NCBI GenBank assembly: GCA_044426085.1
Contig: JAWXUU010000007.1
Span: 55,841 to 119,840, forward strand
DNA: 64,000 bases
Origin: JAWXUU01 sp044426085
GTDB taxonomy: Bacteria; Bacillota; Clostridia; Christensenellales; CAMQZB01
Direction: 5' to 3'
Below, in pieces: positions 8,343 to 17,031 of the stretch. Numbering within the stretch: position 1 is the stretch's first letter; each line of letters starts with the position of its first letter. Position numbers and translations under genes: made by a program. Under the pieces are notes generated by a model. It saw only the letters and a program-made list of their open reading frames with translations. It searched no databases and was not told the DNA's origin.

Positions 8343-9269
8343 TCAAAAGATTTTTATGCACATGCTTTCGCAATATGCCCCGCAATAGCCACATAGGACG
8401 CATGCGTTTTTATCCACTTGCACTTTGCCATTTTTGATTGATAGCGCATTTTGTGGGCAGTGCGAAACGCAGTTGCCACAGAGCTCGCACCAGTCGTGCA
8501 CTGTTATTTGTTTGCTTGCAATTTTTGGCAAAACTTCCGAATGGGATTTTTCAATCATGTCGCAGTTATAATCCACTTCGCACGGCAAAGACATTCCAAT
8601 AACTGCGGGAAAATCCTTTTTTGATAGGTATTCAAGTGCTTCTTTTCTTTCTGAAAGCAAGTGTCCGCCGCCAAAGATTTTCATTGCATAAACGCCAACA
8701 CCGCTGTTTGTTGCGTTTTCAATTGCGATTTCCATTTCTTCTTTTGTTCCGTCGAAAAGCCCAAACCCACGATGATTTATCAGTGGGTGCAAGATTTCTA
8801 TTTCGGGAAAACGCCATAGGTCTTTCACCAGTTCAACCTTGTGGGTTGATATGCCAACGTGTCTGATTTTGCCTTCCTGTTTCATCTTTTGGTATTCCAA
8901 AAATGCTTCTGCATGACCTTTCATGGTGTGGCGCGATTCTTGTTCGTGCATCAAAAAACCATCGATATAGTCGCGATTTATGGCTTGCAATGCTTCTTCC
9001 ACGGCTTCTCTTGCGGATTTTTTATCCCACGCATAAGACTTTGAAATTACAACAGTATCCCTTTTGATTTTCAGCATTTCTCTTGCTACGTTATATGAAG
9101 AATAAAGCTGGGCTGTGTCGCAAAAGTTTATTCCGCGATCAACGCATCTTTCGCAGACCTTTGCGATTTCCGCATTTGAGCTACCCTTTTGAAGACCACC
9201 CATTGTGAGAGTTCCGAGCCCAATTTTTGATAGTTTTATTCCTGTGTTTCCAAAATCAATATACTGCAT
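8343..9269 (-). CDS. Aldo/keto reductase with C-terminal 2x[4Fe-4S] ferredoxin domain
   Basis: 308 residues. The barrel part carries the AKR tetrad: Asp and Tyr in CDTAQLYSS, Lys in VISKSYA, His in FLMHEQ. The last 50 residues have two cluster-binding motifs, CELCGNCVSHCPQ and CVLCGYCGAYCES. This fusion is common in anaerobic Clostridia and presumably lets the enzyme exchange electrons with ferredoxin as well as a nicotinamide; the substrate is unknown. Start ATG follows AAGGTG. It has its own promoter and is divergent from the next gene. Confidence 0.92.
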   Translation of the reverse strand: MQYIDFGNTGIKLSKIGLGTLTMGGLQKGSSNAEIAKVCERCVDRGINFCDTAQLYSSYNVAREMLKIKRDTVVISKSYAWDKKSAREAVEEALQAINRDYIDGFLMHEQESRHTMKGHAEAFLEYQKMKQEGKIRHVGISTHKVELVKDLWRFPEIEILHPLINHRGFGLFDGTKEEMEIAIENATNSGVGVYAMKIFGGGHLLSERKEALEYLSKKDFPAVIGMSLPCEVDYNCDMIEKSHSEVLPKIASKQITVHDWCELCGNCVSHCPQNALSIKNGKVQVDKNACVLCGYCGAYCESMCIKIF

Positions 9270-9284
9270 AGTTCACCTTTTTAC

Positions 9285-9313
9285 ATTATATCTTATTTTT
9301 AGAAAAATTGCAA
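9285..9313 (-). promoter_or_regulatory. Sigma-A promoter for the aldo/keto reductase
   Basis: On the minus strand, TTGCAA (9308-9313), a 17-bp spacer and TATAAT (9285-9290) precede the gene start by about 16 bases. Confidence 0.7.
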
Positions 9314-9411
9314 GGTTATTTCAAAAATAGATTTTTTACACCCCTTGAAAACGCAAAAAAAATGACATAAATTGACAAATATAATATATTGTATAATTTG
9401 CAAGTATAAAA

Positions 9412-9440
9412 TTGACATCGACACTTTATTTTGGTATAAT
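9412..9440 (+). promoter_or_regulatory. Perfect consensus sigma-A promoter for the exported propeller protein
   Basis: TTGACA (9412-9417), exactly 17 bp, then TATAAT (9435-9440). Transcription would start near 9447, leaving a short leader of about 25 bases before the ATG at 9473. Confidence 0.85.
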
Positions 9441-9472
9441 AAAAAGAAAATAATGTGGGAAGAATTGTCGTT

Positions 9473-12208
9473 ATGAATATATTGAAAAGAATTGTTGTTT
9501 GGATACTAATATTTTGCCTTGTTTTGTCAATCGTTGCATCTGCTGTTTATTCTGTTGCTTACGCTTCAGACAGTGAGGATTTTGACAGCAACATGGATAC
9601 GGCATCTCCAACTTTGGACTACCCTTATTTCGAATTTACAAACATGCATAAAATCGACAAAAACGACGATTATATCGTTGTGACTGAACTTATTGGAAGT
9701 GACGACGACGCATATTATCTTTACGACGTTTTTGAAGACGATGGAGAATATAAGCATTCTTTTAAAATCACCGCTCTTGGCGATTTGCAAAAGGTTCAAA
9801 TATACGGCAACACTGCCGTTTCGCTCAACTACCTTTCAGACGATAGTTCTATGCTTTACAGCACTATGCTTATCGACTACGCAGATAACTACACTGGTTC
9901 TTCAAACGCTATGCTAGACCAAGAAACTTCACACTACATAAGAGATTTCACAATTGCTGACGATTATTTATACTACATCAAAGTGGGACTTAGCTCTTCA
10001 ATCAAGAAAATGAAACTCGGTGGTGGGGTGACTGTCACAACGGCGGGAACGGAATTATCCGTTGATATTGACCTTACAAACTTCACAGCAATCGAAAGTT
10101 GTGGCAATGATATCATATTTGAAACTGAATATACAAACCTATACCACTTCGACACTGACACTGAAGAACTCACCAAGCTTGACACACCTTCTGGAACTGT
10201 TATCCAATACGGCGGATATGATAACTATGTTTTTATCTTGACAACTGACGGACTTTATTATTGCGATATTGAAACTTCAAGCGAATTTGAATTGCTACTA
10301 GAAGTTACCGATGAATATTCTACCGACACAAACATCGTTGACCCTGTTTCTTTCGCAGTTGCATACGAAGGCGGACTTGTGAAAATTTACATCGCCGATA
10401 ACGAAGGTGCAATGGCGCTTAAGAGTTTCTCTCTTTCTGAAGGCATGCTTGTTTCTGGTATGTTTTCTATTTATTCTTTCTCTTCTTCCGAAGAGGGATA
10501 CAACACGCCTACAAGCCTTTCTTCTTCATACGATGCCTACGTTGTTGCCGATTCTGGCAACAACCGCGTGAAAGTTATTGAAGATGGCGACGATATCAGT
10601 ATTTTTTATACTGTGGATGCAGACGGAGATTACATCACCCCAATTTATGCGGGGATTGATTACCAAAAAAATATATACGTGATTTCTGACGATAACGAAC
10701 TTTTTGTTTACACATCAAGTGGAAATTATGTTTGCATGTTTGACAGCTTTGAAGGTTCTTCTTTCAGAAGCATATACGGACTTGACGTTTCGCCATACGA
10801 CAGCGTTTGTTATTTTGCGAGCGCGACAACGATTTATGCATACAACCACTCTACTGGCGAGCTATATAACCCTGTTCCAAGCATTACACGCGGGGACGGA
10901 ATCGCAATCGATTATTACAACTTCTATGCCGGCATATATGATGACGACACATTGGATGTTTATTCACTTGCAACGGGAGAACTTATATATTCAGAATCTA
11001 AACTTGATTATATTGGGGATTTATATTCTGTTGTGTTTGATTTAAAGGGCAATTTTTATGCACTTTGCTCTAGTTCTTCTTATTCTGTCGTTTCGAAATA
11101 TTCACTTATTGGTGAAGACCACGATGATTATGAAGAGGGAGTTATCGGGTTTGAAAGGGTTGCTTCTTCCGCGTTCAACGAAGAAGAAAACAACAACTTT
11201 ATCATGATGACAATCAACTTTGAAGAGGAAATGGCATACTTTATCCGCGAAGATGAACACCGCGTTTATGAAACTGATGACTTGTTTGATGATTTATATG
11301 TGCAATACGATATTGATTGCGACATTCCAAACAACATTTTTGAACTTATGGAATCTGAAGACGTTCAAATTCTTGACGTGCTTGATTCTGGAAACAGCTT
11401 GCTTTTGCCTGTAAGCAAAAATGATGACTACTACCCTTCTGGATACGCAATCATTCGACCAATCAGACTTGCTGAAAATTCAAAAGTTATTGTGACTGGA
11501 TATTCTGATGATGGGGAACTTTGCTACGTTCTTTATAACAATTCGGTTGGATTTATGTATACTAGCGCACTTGCAGAATGCGAAAGCGAAGCTGAACTTC
11601 CTTTTGAAGATGCACTTTCACTTCACGATAATGCCTACATTTATAAATATCCACTTTCTACAACTTCCGATTTAGTTCCGCTTTACGGATACGCTCAAAT
11701 TGAAAAAGACACACCTATCACTGTTGTCAACCTTGCAAATGACTACGTTTGCCCAATGGGTATGCTTTGGTATCGCGTGGAAGCTGAAGTTGATGGAGAA
11801 GTTCTTGTTGGATACATGCCTAGATACAACGTTGTTGAAAATTCGACAGAAACTGACGACACTTATGAATACGGAAGAATCAATGCTAATCTTTTTGAAG
11901 GTTACGCAACTGTTTATGCCGATGAAGGGGTGACTGAACTTGGCAAGAAAATTTATGACGGTGAAAAGGTTGAAATCCTTGCTGAGCGTGGCGATTATTA
12001 TTACGTTCGCGAAGCTGACCCAACTGGCGACACTGCAATTGAAGGTTACGTTTTGAAAGAACTTGTGACAACTGATTCACAAACGAGATCATTCACAATC
12101 GCAATTGTTTTGATTATTTTGCTTGTTATTGCTGTTATCATTATCGTCGCTGTTAAGATTAGACATAAAAAGAAAGGTATAAATAAATATCTCGACGATC
12201 TTTCTTGA
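9473..12208 (+). CDS. Large surface-anchored NHL-type beta-propeller protein with SH3-like domains
   Basis: About 911 residues. An N-terminal signal sequence (about residues 4-34) leads to a long extracytoplasmic region rich in Asp, Ser and Tyr. The central part (about 60-560) has repeated propeller strands, including an NHL-like unit around VVADSGNNRVKVIE. Three SH3-like segments follow near the C-terminus (about 670-870). A final hydrophobic helix (about 875-898) with a basic tail (KIRHKKK) anchors the protein in the membrane. I choose ATG 9473 over the in-frame GTG at 9455 because GGGAAG lies before the former and nothing before the latter. No enzymatic motif is seen. A role in envelope sensing or ligand binding is inference. 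Confidence 0.85.
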   Translation: MNILKRIVVWILIFCLVLSIVASAVYSVAYASDSEDFDSNMDTASPTLDYPYFEFTNMHKIDKNDDYIVVTELIGSDDDAYYLYDVFEDDGEYKHSFKITALGDLQKVQIYGNTAVSLNYLSDDSSMLYSTMLIDYADNYTGSSNAMLDQETSHYIRDFTIADDYLYYIKVGLSSSIKKMKLGGGVTVTTAGTELSVDIDLTNFTAIESCGNDIIFETEYTNLYHFDTDTEELTKLDTPSGTVIQYGGYDNYVFILTTDGLYYCDIETSSEFELLLEVTDEYSTDTNIVDPVSFAVAYEGGLVKIYIADNEGAMALKSFSLSEGMLVSGMFSIYSFSSSEEGYNTPTSLSSSYDAYVVADSGNNRVKVIEDGDDISIFYTVDADGDYITPIYAGIDYQKNIYVISDDNELFVYTSSGNYVCMFDSFEGSSFRSIYGLDVSPYDSVCYFASATTIYAYNHSTGELYNPVPSITRGDGIAIDYYNFYAGIYDDDTLDVYSLATGELIYSESKLDYIGDLYSVVFDLKGNFYALCSSSSYSVVSKYSLIGEDHDDYEEGVIGFERVASSAFNEEENNNFIMMTINFEEEMAYFIREDEHRVYETDDLFDDLYVQYDIDCDIPNNIFELMESEDVQILDVLDSGNSLLLPVSKNDDYYPSGYAIIRPIRLAENSKVIVTGYSDDGELCYVLYNNSVGFMYTSALAECESEAELPFEDALSLHDNAYIYKYPLSTTSDLVPLYGYAQIEKDTPITVVNLANDYVCPMGMLWYRVEAEVDGEVLVGYMPRYNVVENSTETDDTYEYGRINANLFEGYATVYADEGVTELGKKIYDGEKVEILAERGDYYYVREADPTGDTAIEGYVLKELVTTDSQTRSFTIAIVLIILLVIAVIIIVAVKIRHKKKGINKYLDDLS

Positions 12209-12228
12209 TTATCACAAAGGAGAATACC

Positions 12229-13086
12229 ATGAACATTTTTGAAATTTCTAATAAATTTTTAACTGTTACCCTTTCTGATATGGGTGGCGAAATGCAAAGC
12301 GTTAAACTTTTGGGTGAAGATAGGCTTTGGCGTGGCGACAGTGCTTTTTGGAAGTATCACGCACCATTTTTGTTCCCAATCGTTGGCAGATTGAATGAAA
12401 ACCAAGCTGTTATCAAAGGTGGAAAATATGCGATGAATCAACACGGACTCAACCGCATTGCACTTCACCAAATGGTGGAAAAAAGCGAAAGTTCTATCAC
12501 TTTTTGTTTTTCTTCTGACAGCGAAACTTTGAAAGCTTTCCCATATGAATTTGAACTTTACACTAAATACACTTTGATTGGCAAAAAAGTTGAAATTATT
12601 GTGACTATCAAAAACAAAAATGATGTGGCTTTGCCTTGCTCGGTTGGGGCGCACCCTGCTTTCCCAATTGACCTACATGAAGGTGACACGCTTGAAAATT
12701 ATGAGGTTGTTTTTGAAAATGAAGAAACCGGGCTCACACAACTTCTTGTGAGCGATGCGGGACTTTACTGCGGTGAAAAAGTATGCGATAAAATTCAGGT
12801 TGTGGAAATTGACGAAAAGAGCCTTAATGGGACTATCATTTATAAAGATTTCAAATCAAACTGGGTTTCTCTTGTGAGAAAGGAAACTGGCGAAAAGGTT
12901 TCTTCTTTCCTTGGCGGACACGAACTTATCGCGTTTTGGAAATGCGAAAATGCTCCTTTCCTTTGCCTTGAACCTTGGAATGGAATCGCTGACCCCGAAG
13001 GTTATACTGGCGATTTCGAAAAAAAACCATACATTGAAAAAATTGATGACGAAAAGAGTTATGATTTTTCAATCAAGTTTGAATAA
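12229..13086 (+). CDS. Aldose 1-epimerase family protein
   Basis: 286 residues, the LacX/GalM-like beta-sandwich type. Visible signatures include FLFPIVGRL near the start, the GAHPAFPID active-site region with His, and the C-terminal FLCLEPWNG with the catalytic Glu. It interconverts alpha and beta anomers of hexoses or related sugars; the substrate is not predictable. The ATG at 12229 is chosen because AAAGGAG lies 6 bases upstream. It starts 20 bases after the propeller protein stop, so both are likely on one transcript that ends at the terminator at 13137. Confidence 0.92.
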   Translation: MNIFEISNKFLTVTLSDMGGEMQSVKLLGEDRLWRGDSAFWKYHAPFLFPIVGRLNENQAVIKGGKYAMNQHGLNRIALHQMVEKSESSITFCFSSDSETLKAFPYEFELYTKYTLIGKKVEIIVTIKNKNDVALPCSVGAHPAFPIDLHEGDTLENYEVVFENEETGLTQLLVSDAGLYCGEKVCDKIQVVEIDEKSLNGTIIYKDFKSNWVSLVRKETGEKVSSFLGGHELIAFWKCENAPFLCLEPWNGIADPEGYTGDFEKKPYIEKIDDEKSYDFSIKFE

Positions 13087-13136
13087 TTCATAAGTTTGAA
13101 TGGTGAATAAACTTTGATGGCGAATTAATATAAAAC

Positions 13137-13168
13137 AAAAGCGGTAGATTTTTTTCTACCGCTTTTTT
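13137..13168 (+). terminator. Intrinsic terminator after the epimerase gene
   Basis: Perfect 12-bp arms (13137-13148 and 13155-13166) with a 6-base loop and a following T-run. The flanking A-run means it can also serve the convergent minus-strand gene. Confidence 0.9.
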
Positions 13169-13231
13169 GCATCGTGTTTTGTATTGTGTTTTTTGTTTTA
13201 TATCGTGTTTTTGTTTTATTTTATTCTAGCT
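13169..13231 (-). repeat. A/C-rich repeat tail after the signal peptidase gene
   Basis: On the minus strand, imperfect units of the type AAAACACGAT/AAAACACAAT occur three times directly after the stop at 13232. It resembles other 3' tails in the window. Confidence 0.5.
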
Positions 13232-13828
13232 TTACTGCTCGTCTGTTTTGTTATCAAAATTTATCTTTTTGAGTGTTTCTTGGGCGAGATAGTGTTTCTT
13301 TTGTTTGTTTTGAATTGGTTCAATTCTTTTTTTTCTGGCTTTTTTATAGAATAACATTATAAAAAACGCTATTACAAGGCATGACACAACAAACATTCCT
13401 GGTGCGGTTTGAACTTTTTCTAGGAACCTTCCACCATCTGACACAACGATTATCACTTCGCCATAAATATCTTCATCGTAGAGAACAAATTCATCATAGG
13501 AATTGTTGATATCCCCTTTCGTGAGATATCCACCTTCCGTTTCCATGGCGATTCTGTGCGTTATGAAATCTTCACCGCTTGAAAATATCACCACATCGCC
13601 AACTTGATAATCCCACGTTCTTTGATAGATGAGCATGTCGCCATCAGAAAAGGTTGGATACATTGAGTTTGAAACGACAATAGCAGTTGAAAAACCAAAG
13701 CAGTTTGGAAATGGGTCTTCTTTTATATACTTAGAATAAAGGTGGCACACATCAATAAGAAGCGCAATCACAACGACTGTGCAAATGATGTATTTCAATA
13801 TTCTTAATGCCACTTTTCCTGCTTTCAT
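13232..13828 (-). CDS. SipW-like (ER-type) signal peptidase I
   Basis: 198 residues. There is a membrane anchor near residues 8-30 and a second hydrophobic segment near 145-165. The catalytic Ser lies in VSNSMYPTF (about 53-61). A His, in ITHRIA, replaces the usual general-base Lys, the mark of the SipW/eukaryote-like class. A conserved GDINNSYD follows. It cleaves signal peptides of exported proteins. In Bacillus this class processes biofilm or spore-related substrates, but no TasA-like substrate is seen next to it here. The basic C-terminal tail after the second helix is longer than usual. Confidence 0.92.
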   Translation of the reverse strand: MKAGKVALRILKYIICTVVVIALLIDVCHLYSKYIKEDPFPNCFGFSTAIVVSNSMYPTFSDGDMLIYQRTWDYQVGDVVIFSSGEDFITHRIAMETEGGYLTKGDINNSYDEFVLYDEDIYGEVIIVVSDGGRFLEKVQTAPGMFVVSCLVIAFFIMLFYKKARKKRIEPIQNKQKKHYLAQETLKKINFDNKTDEQ

Positions 13829-13848
13829 GCTTTTCCTTATGTTGCGAT

Positions 13849-14619
13849 TTATTCTTTATCAAAAGTTATATTGCTTTCGCCTTTTTTATATTTCTCGTAT
13901 TTATCAAAAAGGTTGTATCTTTCTGGACTTACGATTGCGTGGAACATTCTATCCATAGAGCCTTTTATTTCGTCGTCTAGGTTGTATATCATTTGTTTTA
14001 CAACTTCGCGCTGTGTTTTCTTGTTTGCGGGACAAGGATTGTGGACTATTGGCATATCTTGTGAAAACCATTTTATTTCACGTTCTTTCACATATAAAAG
14101 TGGGCGGATAACGCTTATGTCGGTTCTGTCGAGATAGCTGATTGGTGCGAATGTTGAAAGTCTGCCTTCATAAAGAAAAGAGAGCCAGAAAGTTTCAACA
14201 AGATCGTCAAGATTATGACCAAGTGCCACTTTGTTTCCGCCAAGTTCCAGCGCTTTTGTGTTCAGCGCTCCCCTGCGCATTTTTGAGCATAGCGAGCATG
14301 GATTTTCTTCTTTTCTATCTTCAAATATGATTTGCGCTATGTCGGTTTTTTCGATGTGCAATGGCACATCAAGTGATGCGACGTATGCTTTTTGAGCGTC
14401 CACTTCTTCTTTCACTGTATCCAGAAATCCCATGTCGATTGTGACTGCTGAAAGTTCAAAATCACGTCTTATATATTTCTTGTAATGAGAAAGCACTGTC
14501 AGCATTGCAAGGGAATCTTTTCCCCCCGAAAGACCCACAATAACGTGGTCGCCTTTTTGTATCATTTTGTATTCTTCGTCCGCCTTTCTCATGCGGGATA
14601 GCATTTGTTGTAGTTTCAT
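13849..14619 (-). CDS. TtcA-like PP-loop ATPase (tRNA thiolation)
   Basis: 256 residues. The PP-loop GLSGGKDS (about 29-36) binds ATP, and CSLCSKMRRG (about 113-122) supplies the Cys pair that binds an iron-sulfur cluster. The GHNLDDLVET motif is also present. The family makes 2-thiocytidine in tRNA or related thiolations, although several Firmicutes TtcA-like proteins have no proven substrate. The gene lies in a region that also holds thiI and a cysteine desulfurase, consistent with sulfur transfer. Start ATG follows GAGGT. Confidence 0.88.
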   Translation of the reverse strand: MKLQQMLSRMRKADEEYKMIQKGDHVIVGLSGGKDSLAMLTVLSHYKKYIRRDFELSAVTIDMGFLDTVKEEVDAQKAYVASLDVPLHIEKTDIAQIIFEDRKEENPCSLCSKMRRGALNTKALELGGNKVALGHNLDDLVETFWLSFLYEGRLSTFAPISYLDRTDISVIRPLLYVKEREIKWFSQDMPIVHNPCPANKKTQREVVKQMIYNLDDEIKGSMDRMFHAIVSPERYNLFDKYEKYKKGESNITFDKE

Positions 14620-14830
14620 TTTACCTCGCTAGTGTTTTTTACAATCTTTTGCTTGACTGTTGTTTTTCTTTATTATATAATAAATTAGATTTATTTCATT
14701 TAATAAACTAGAATTTATATCATTTTGCTGTATTATAATAGCATAATTTCTTATAAAGGTGAAATAAAATAATATACAAAAACAAAATAAATGTATCGGA
14801 AATGTTATATTTCGCGATTTGGGAGAGAAA

Positions 14831-15685
14831 ATGGATATTATTATCGCAATTTTGTGCGGTGTTTTCCTTGGTGGGGCAAATGTTATTCCCGGCGTTTCAG
14901 GTGGCACTGTTGCCGTTATGCTTGGGATTTATGAGAAATTTGTCGGCAGTATTTCTGATATTACAACCGCTTTGAAGGATAGAAAATTCAAAGAATTGAA
15001 GTCACCGTTGATGTTTTTGATTCCTATTTTCGTGGGCGCTATGCTTGGGATTATCTTGTTTTCCAACATCATTTCATACACGCTTGAATATTATTATGAG
15101 CTGACAATGTATTCTTTTTTGGGGCTTATTATTGGCTCTGTCCCTTCCCTTGTGAAAAAGACGGGACTTGCAAAAACTGATTCGCCAGCAATTTATATTC
15201 CCATGGTTTTCACTTTCGCGATTGCCCTTTCGCTTTACTTTTTGAAAAGAGTCGGCATTGGCGGGGTGCAAGTTTCTGAAGCTAGCATACTGTGGCTTTT
15301 TGTTTGCGGAATTATCGCAAGCAGTGCCATGATTATTCCTGGGATTTCAGGTTCGTTTTTGCTTATGCTTATTGGGGTTTATTCCCTTATTGTGAACTCT
15401 GCTGCAGTCATGCTTGACCTTTCACTTTTCACGCAAAATGCCCTTGTTTTGGTGCCATTTGCACTTGGTATGCTTGTGGGAATTATCGCGGTTTCAAAAA
15501 TTATGGATTCGCTACTAAAAAAATATTACAAAGAAACTTTCCTTGCTGTTATTGGTTTTGTTGTAGGTTCGCTTCCAATTCTTGCGGTTGACCTTTCAAA
15601 CATAAACGCCATTTTTGCAATCATTGCATGCGTGATTTGCGCTGTTATTAGCTTCCTGCTCATGACACTCAAAAAAGGCGAATAG
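14831..15685 (+). CDS. DUF368 membrane protein, probable polyprenyl-phosphate transporter (PopT family)
   Basis: 284 residues and about eight membrane helices. The family signature occurs twice, as NVIPGVSGGT near residue 20 and MIIPGISGS near 175, reflecting its internal duplication. DUF368 (PopT) proteins, alongside the DedA family UptA proteins, return undecaprenyl phosphate across the membrane for cell-wall synthesis. I choose ATG 14831 over a TTG at 14819 because GGGAG precedes it by 5 bases. It is a single-gene plus-strand unit ended by its own terminator. Confidence 0.92.
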   Translation: MDIIIAILCGVFLGGANVIPGVSGGTVAVMLGIYEKFVGSISDITTALKDRKFKELKSPLMFLIPIFVGAMLGIILFSNIISYTLEYYYELTMYSFLGLIIGSVPSLVKKTGLAKTDSPAIYIPMVFTFAIALSLYFLKRVGIGGVQVSEASILWLFVCGIIASSAMIIPGISGSFLLMLIGVYSLIVNSAAVMLDLSLFTQNALVLVPFALGMLVGIIAVSKIMDSLLKKYYKETFLAVIGFVVGSLPILAVDLSNINAIFAIIACVICAVISFLLMTLKKGE

Positions 15686-15702
15686 ATTTATTTTCAAAAA
15701 AC

Positions 15703-15742
15703 AAAAGGTGCACATCAGTTCGATCTGCACCTTTTTATTTTT
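15703..15742 (+). terminator. Intrinsic terminator after the DUF368 gene
   Basis: Perfect 10-bp arms AAAAGGTGCA / TGCACCTTTT (15703-15712, 15725-15734) followed by a T-rich tract. Confidence 0.88.
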
Positions 15743-15847
15743 TAATCTTTAATCTTTAATCTTTAATTTTTATCGAGCTCGCAGAGCGAAGCCTATTTTT
15801 AATTTTTAATTTTTAATTTTCAATTTTTAATTTTCAATTTTTAATTT
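15739..15847. repeat. AATTAAA-type tandem array around a GCTTCGC hairpin
   Basis: Units of 7-8 bases (TTTTTAAT and TTTTCAAT on the plus strand) repeat about ten times and abut the thiI stop codon. They are interrupted at about 15772-15793 by a G/C-rich core that reads AGGCTTCGCTCTGCGAGCTC on the minus strand and can fold. A related core lies near 29483-29504, and a related array borders the element at 54373. Confidence 0.75.
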
Positions 15848-17008
15848 TTACGCTTCTTTCAAATTGATGATTTCAAGTTTTTCAAGCGCTCTTTCAACAA
15901 GACCTTCTACATCTAGTTTAGCTTCTTCTGCTTCTAGTTCTTCTATGCTTGGGCGAATTACTGGATTTTTTGGCAAGAACACTGTGCAACAGTCTTCATA
16001 TGGCAAGATTGACGTTTCGAAAGTGCCAATTTTTTGTGAGATTTCGATGATTTCGCTTTTGTCAAATCCGATAACTGGGCGGAACACGGGAATTTGAATA
16101 ACGGCGTTTGTGCACGTCATGCTCTCCACCGTTTGGCTTGCAACTTGACCCAAGTTTTCACCTGTGATAATCGCTTGCGAATGTGTGATTTTTGTGAATC
16201 TATCGGCAATACGCATCATGAAACGGCGCATGATTGCTATCATATAATCACCGTCGCAGTTTTTGTGGATTGCTTCTTGGATTTCTGTGAAACCGCAGAT
16301 TGTGAGAGTCATTCTGTCGTTATAGCCACGCATGATTTTTGCAAGTGACACGACTTTTTCCTTTGCCATATCGCTTGTGTATGGATAAGAAAAGAAGTTT
16401 AGGCAGTTGACATTCATTCCGCGTTTTGCCATCATATATCCCGCAACAGGGCTGTCGATACCGCCCGACAAAAGCAATACACCGTTGCCAGAAACTCCGC
16501 AAGGAAGACCGCCCACACCTTTTTGGAATTTAGCAAAAACAAAGGTTTTGCCGTTTTCTCTTATGTCGATATGAACGATGTGTTGTGGGTTTCTCACGTC
16601 AACTTTCAAGCCTTCAGCTTTATCCAAAAGATAGCCACCAACCTCGCGTGAGATATCAACTGATGTTTGCTTCAATGTTTTATCTGCTCTGTTAGTTTCC
16701 ACTTTGAAAGTGCCTGTGAAATCTATCATTTCAAGTGCTGTTTCTTTGATTTTTGCGATGTCGGTTGGGATTATGTTTGCAACCGAGAAAGAATGGATAC
16801 CGCAAACTTTTGAAAGCTTTTCGCAAATTTCAAGCTCGTCCGCTTCGTCAAAATTTTCAACGATGTATCTGCAACGGATTGATTTGAAGTTGTGCTTTAT
16901 GCCCGCAAGAGCGTTCTTGATATTCTTTTTTAGCTTTGCTTCAAAAAAGGCGATGTTTCTGCCTTTAAGGTGAATTTCTGCGTATCTGATGATGATTACT
17001 TTTTCCAT
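15848..17008 (-). CDS. thiI: tRNA 4-thiouridine synthase ThiI
   Basis: 386 residues, the short form without a rhodanese domain, as usual in Firmicutes. There is an N-terminal ferredoxin-like region and THUMP domain (about 1-165), then a PP-loop ATPase domain with LLLSGGIDSPVAG (about 181-193). It adenylates tRNA U8 and inserts sulfur to give s4U. The cysteine desulfurase encoded immediately upstream on the same strand (24-base gap) is the expected sulfur donor, as in the Bacillus nifZ-thiI pair. Confidence 0.97.
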   Translation of the reverse strand: MEKVIIIRYAEIHLKGRNIAFFEAKLKKNIKNALAGIKHNFKSIRCRYIVENFDEADELEICEKLSKVCGIHSFSVANIIPTDIAKIKETALEMIDFTGTFKVETNRADKTLKQTSVDISREVGGYLLDKAEGLKVDVRNPQHIVHIDIRENGKTFVFAKFQKGVGGLPCGVSGNGVLLLSGGIDSPVAGYMMAKRGMNVNCLNFFSYPYTSDMAKEKVVSLAKIMRGYNDRMTLTICGFTEIQEAIHKNCDGDYMIAIMRRFMMRIADRFTKITHSQAIITGENLGQVASQTVESMTCTNAVIQIPVFRPVIGFDKSEIIEISQKIGTFETSILPYEDCCTVFLPKNPVIRPSIEELEAEEAKLDVEGLVERALEKLEIINLKEA

Positions 17009-17031
17009 TATATTTTCCTTTTTTGTTTGGT

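Noticed and set aside
9372..9397. TTGACA and TATAAT pair upstream of the propeller gene promoter
   Set aside because: The spacer is only 14 bp; the pair at 9412-9440 with 17 bp is far better.
15739..15847. Repeat array considered as a CRISPR array
   Set aside because: Units are only 7-8 bp, with no unique spacers and no cas genes.
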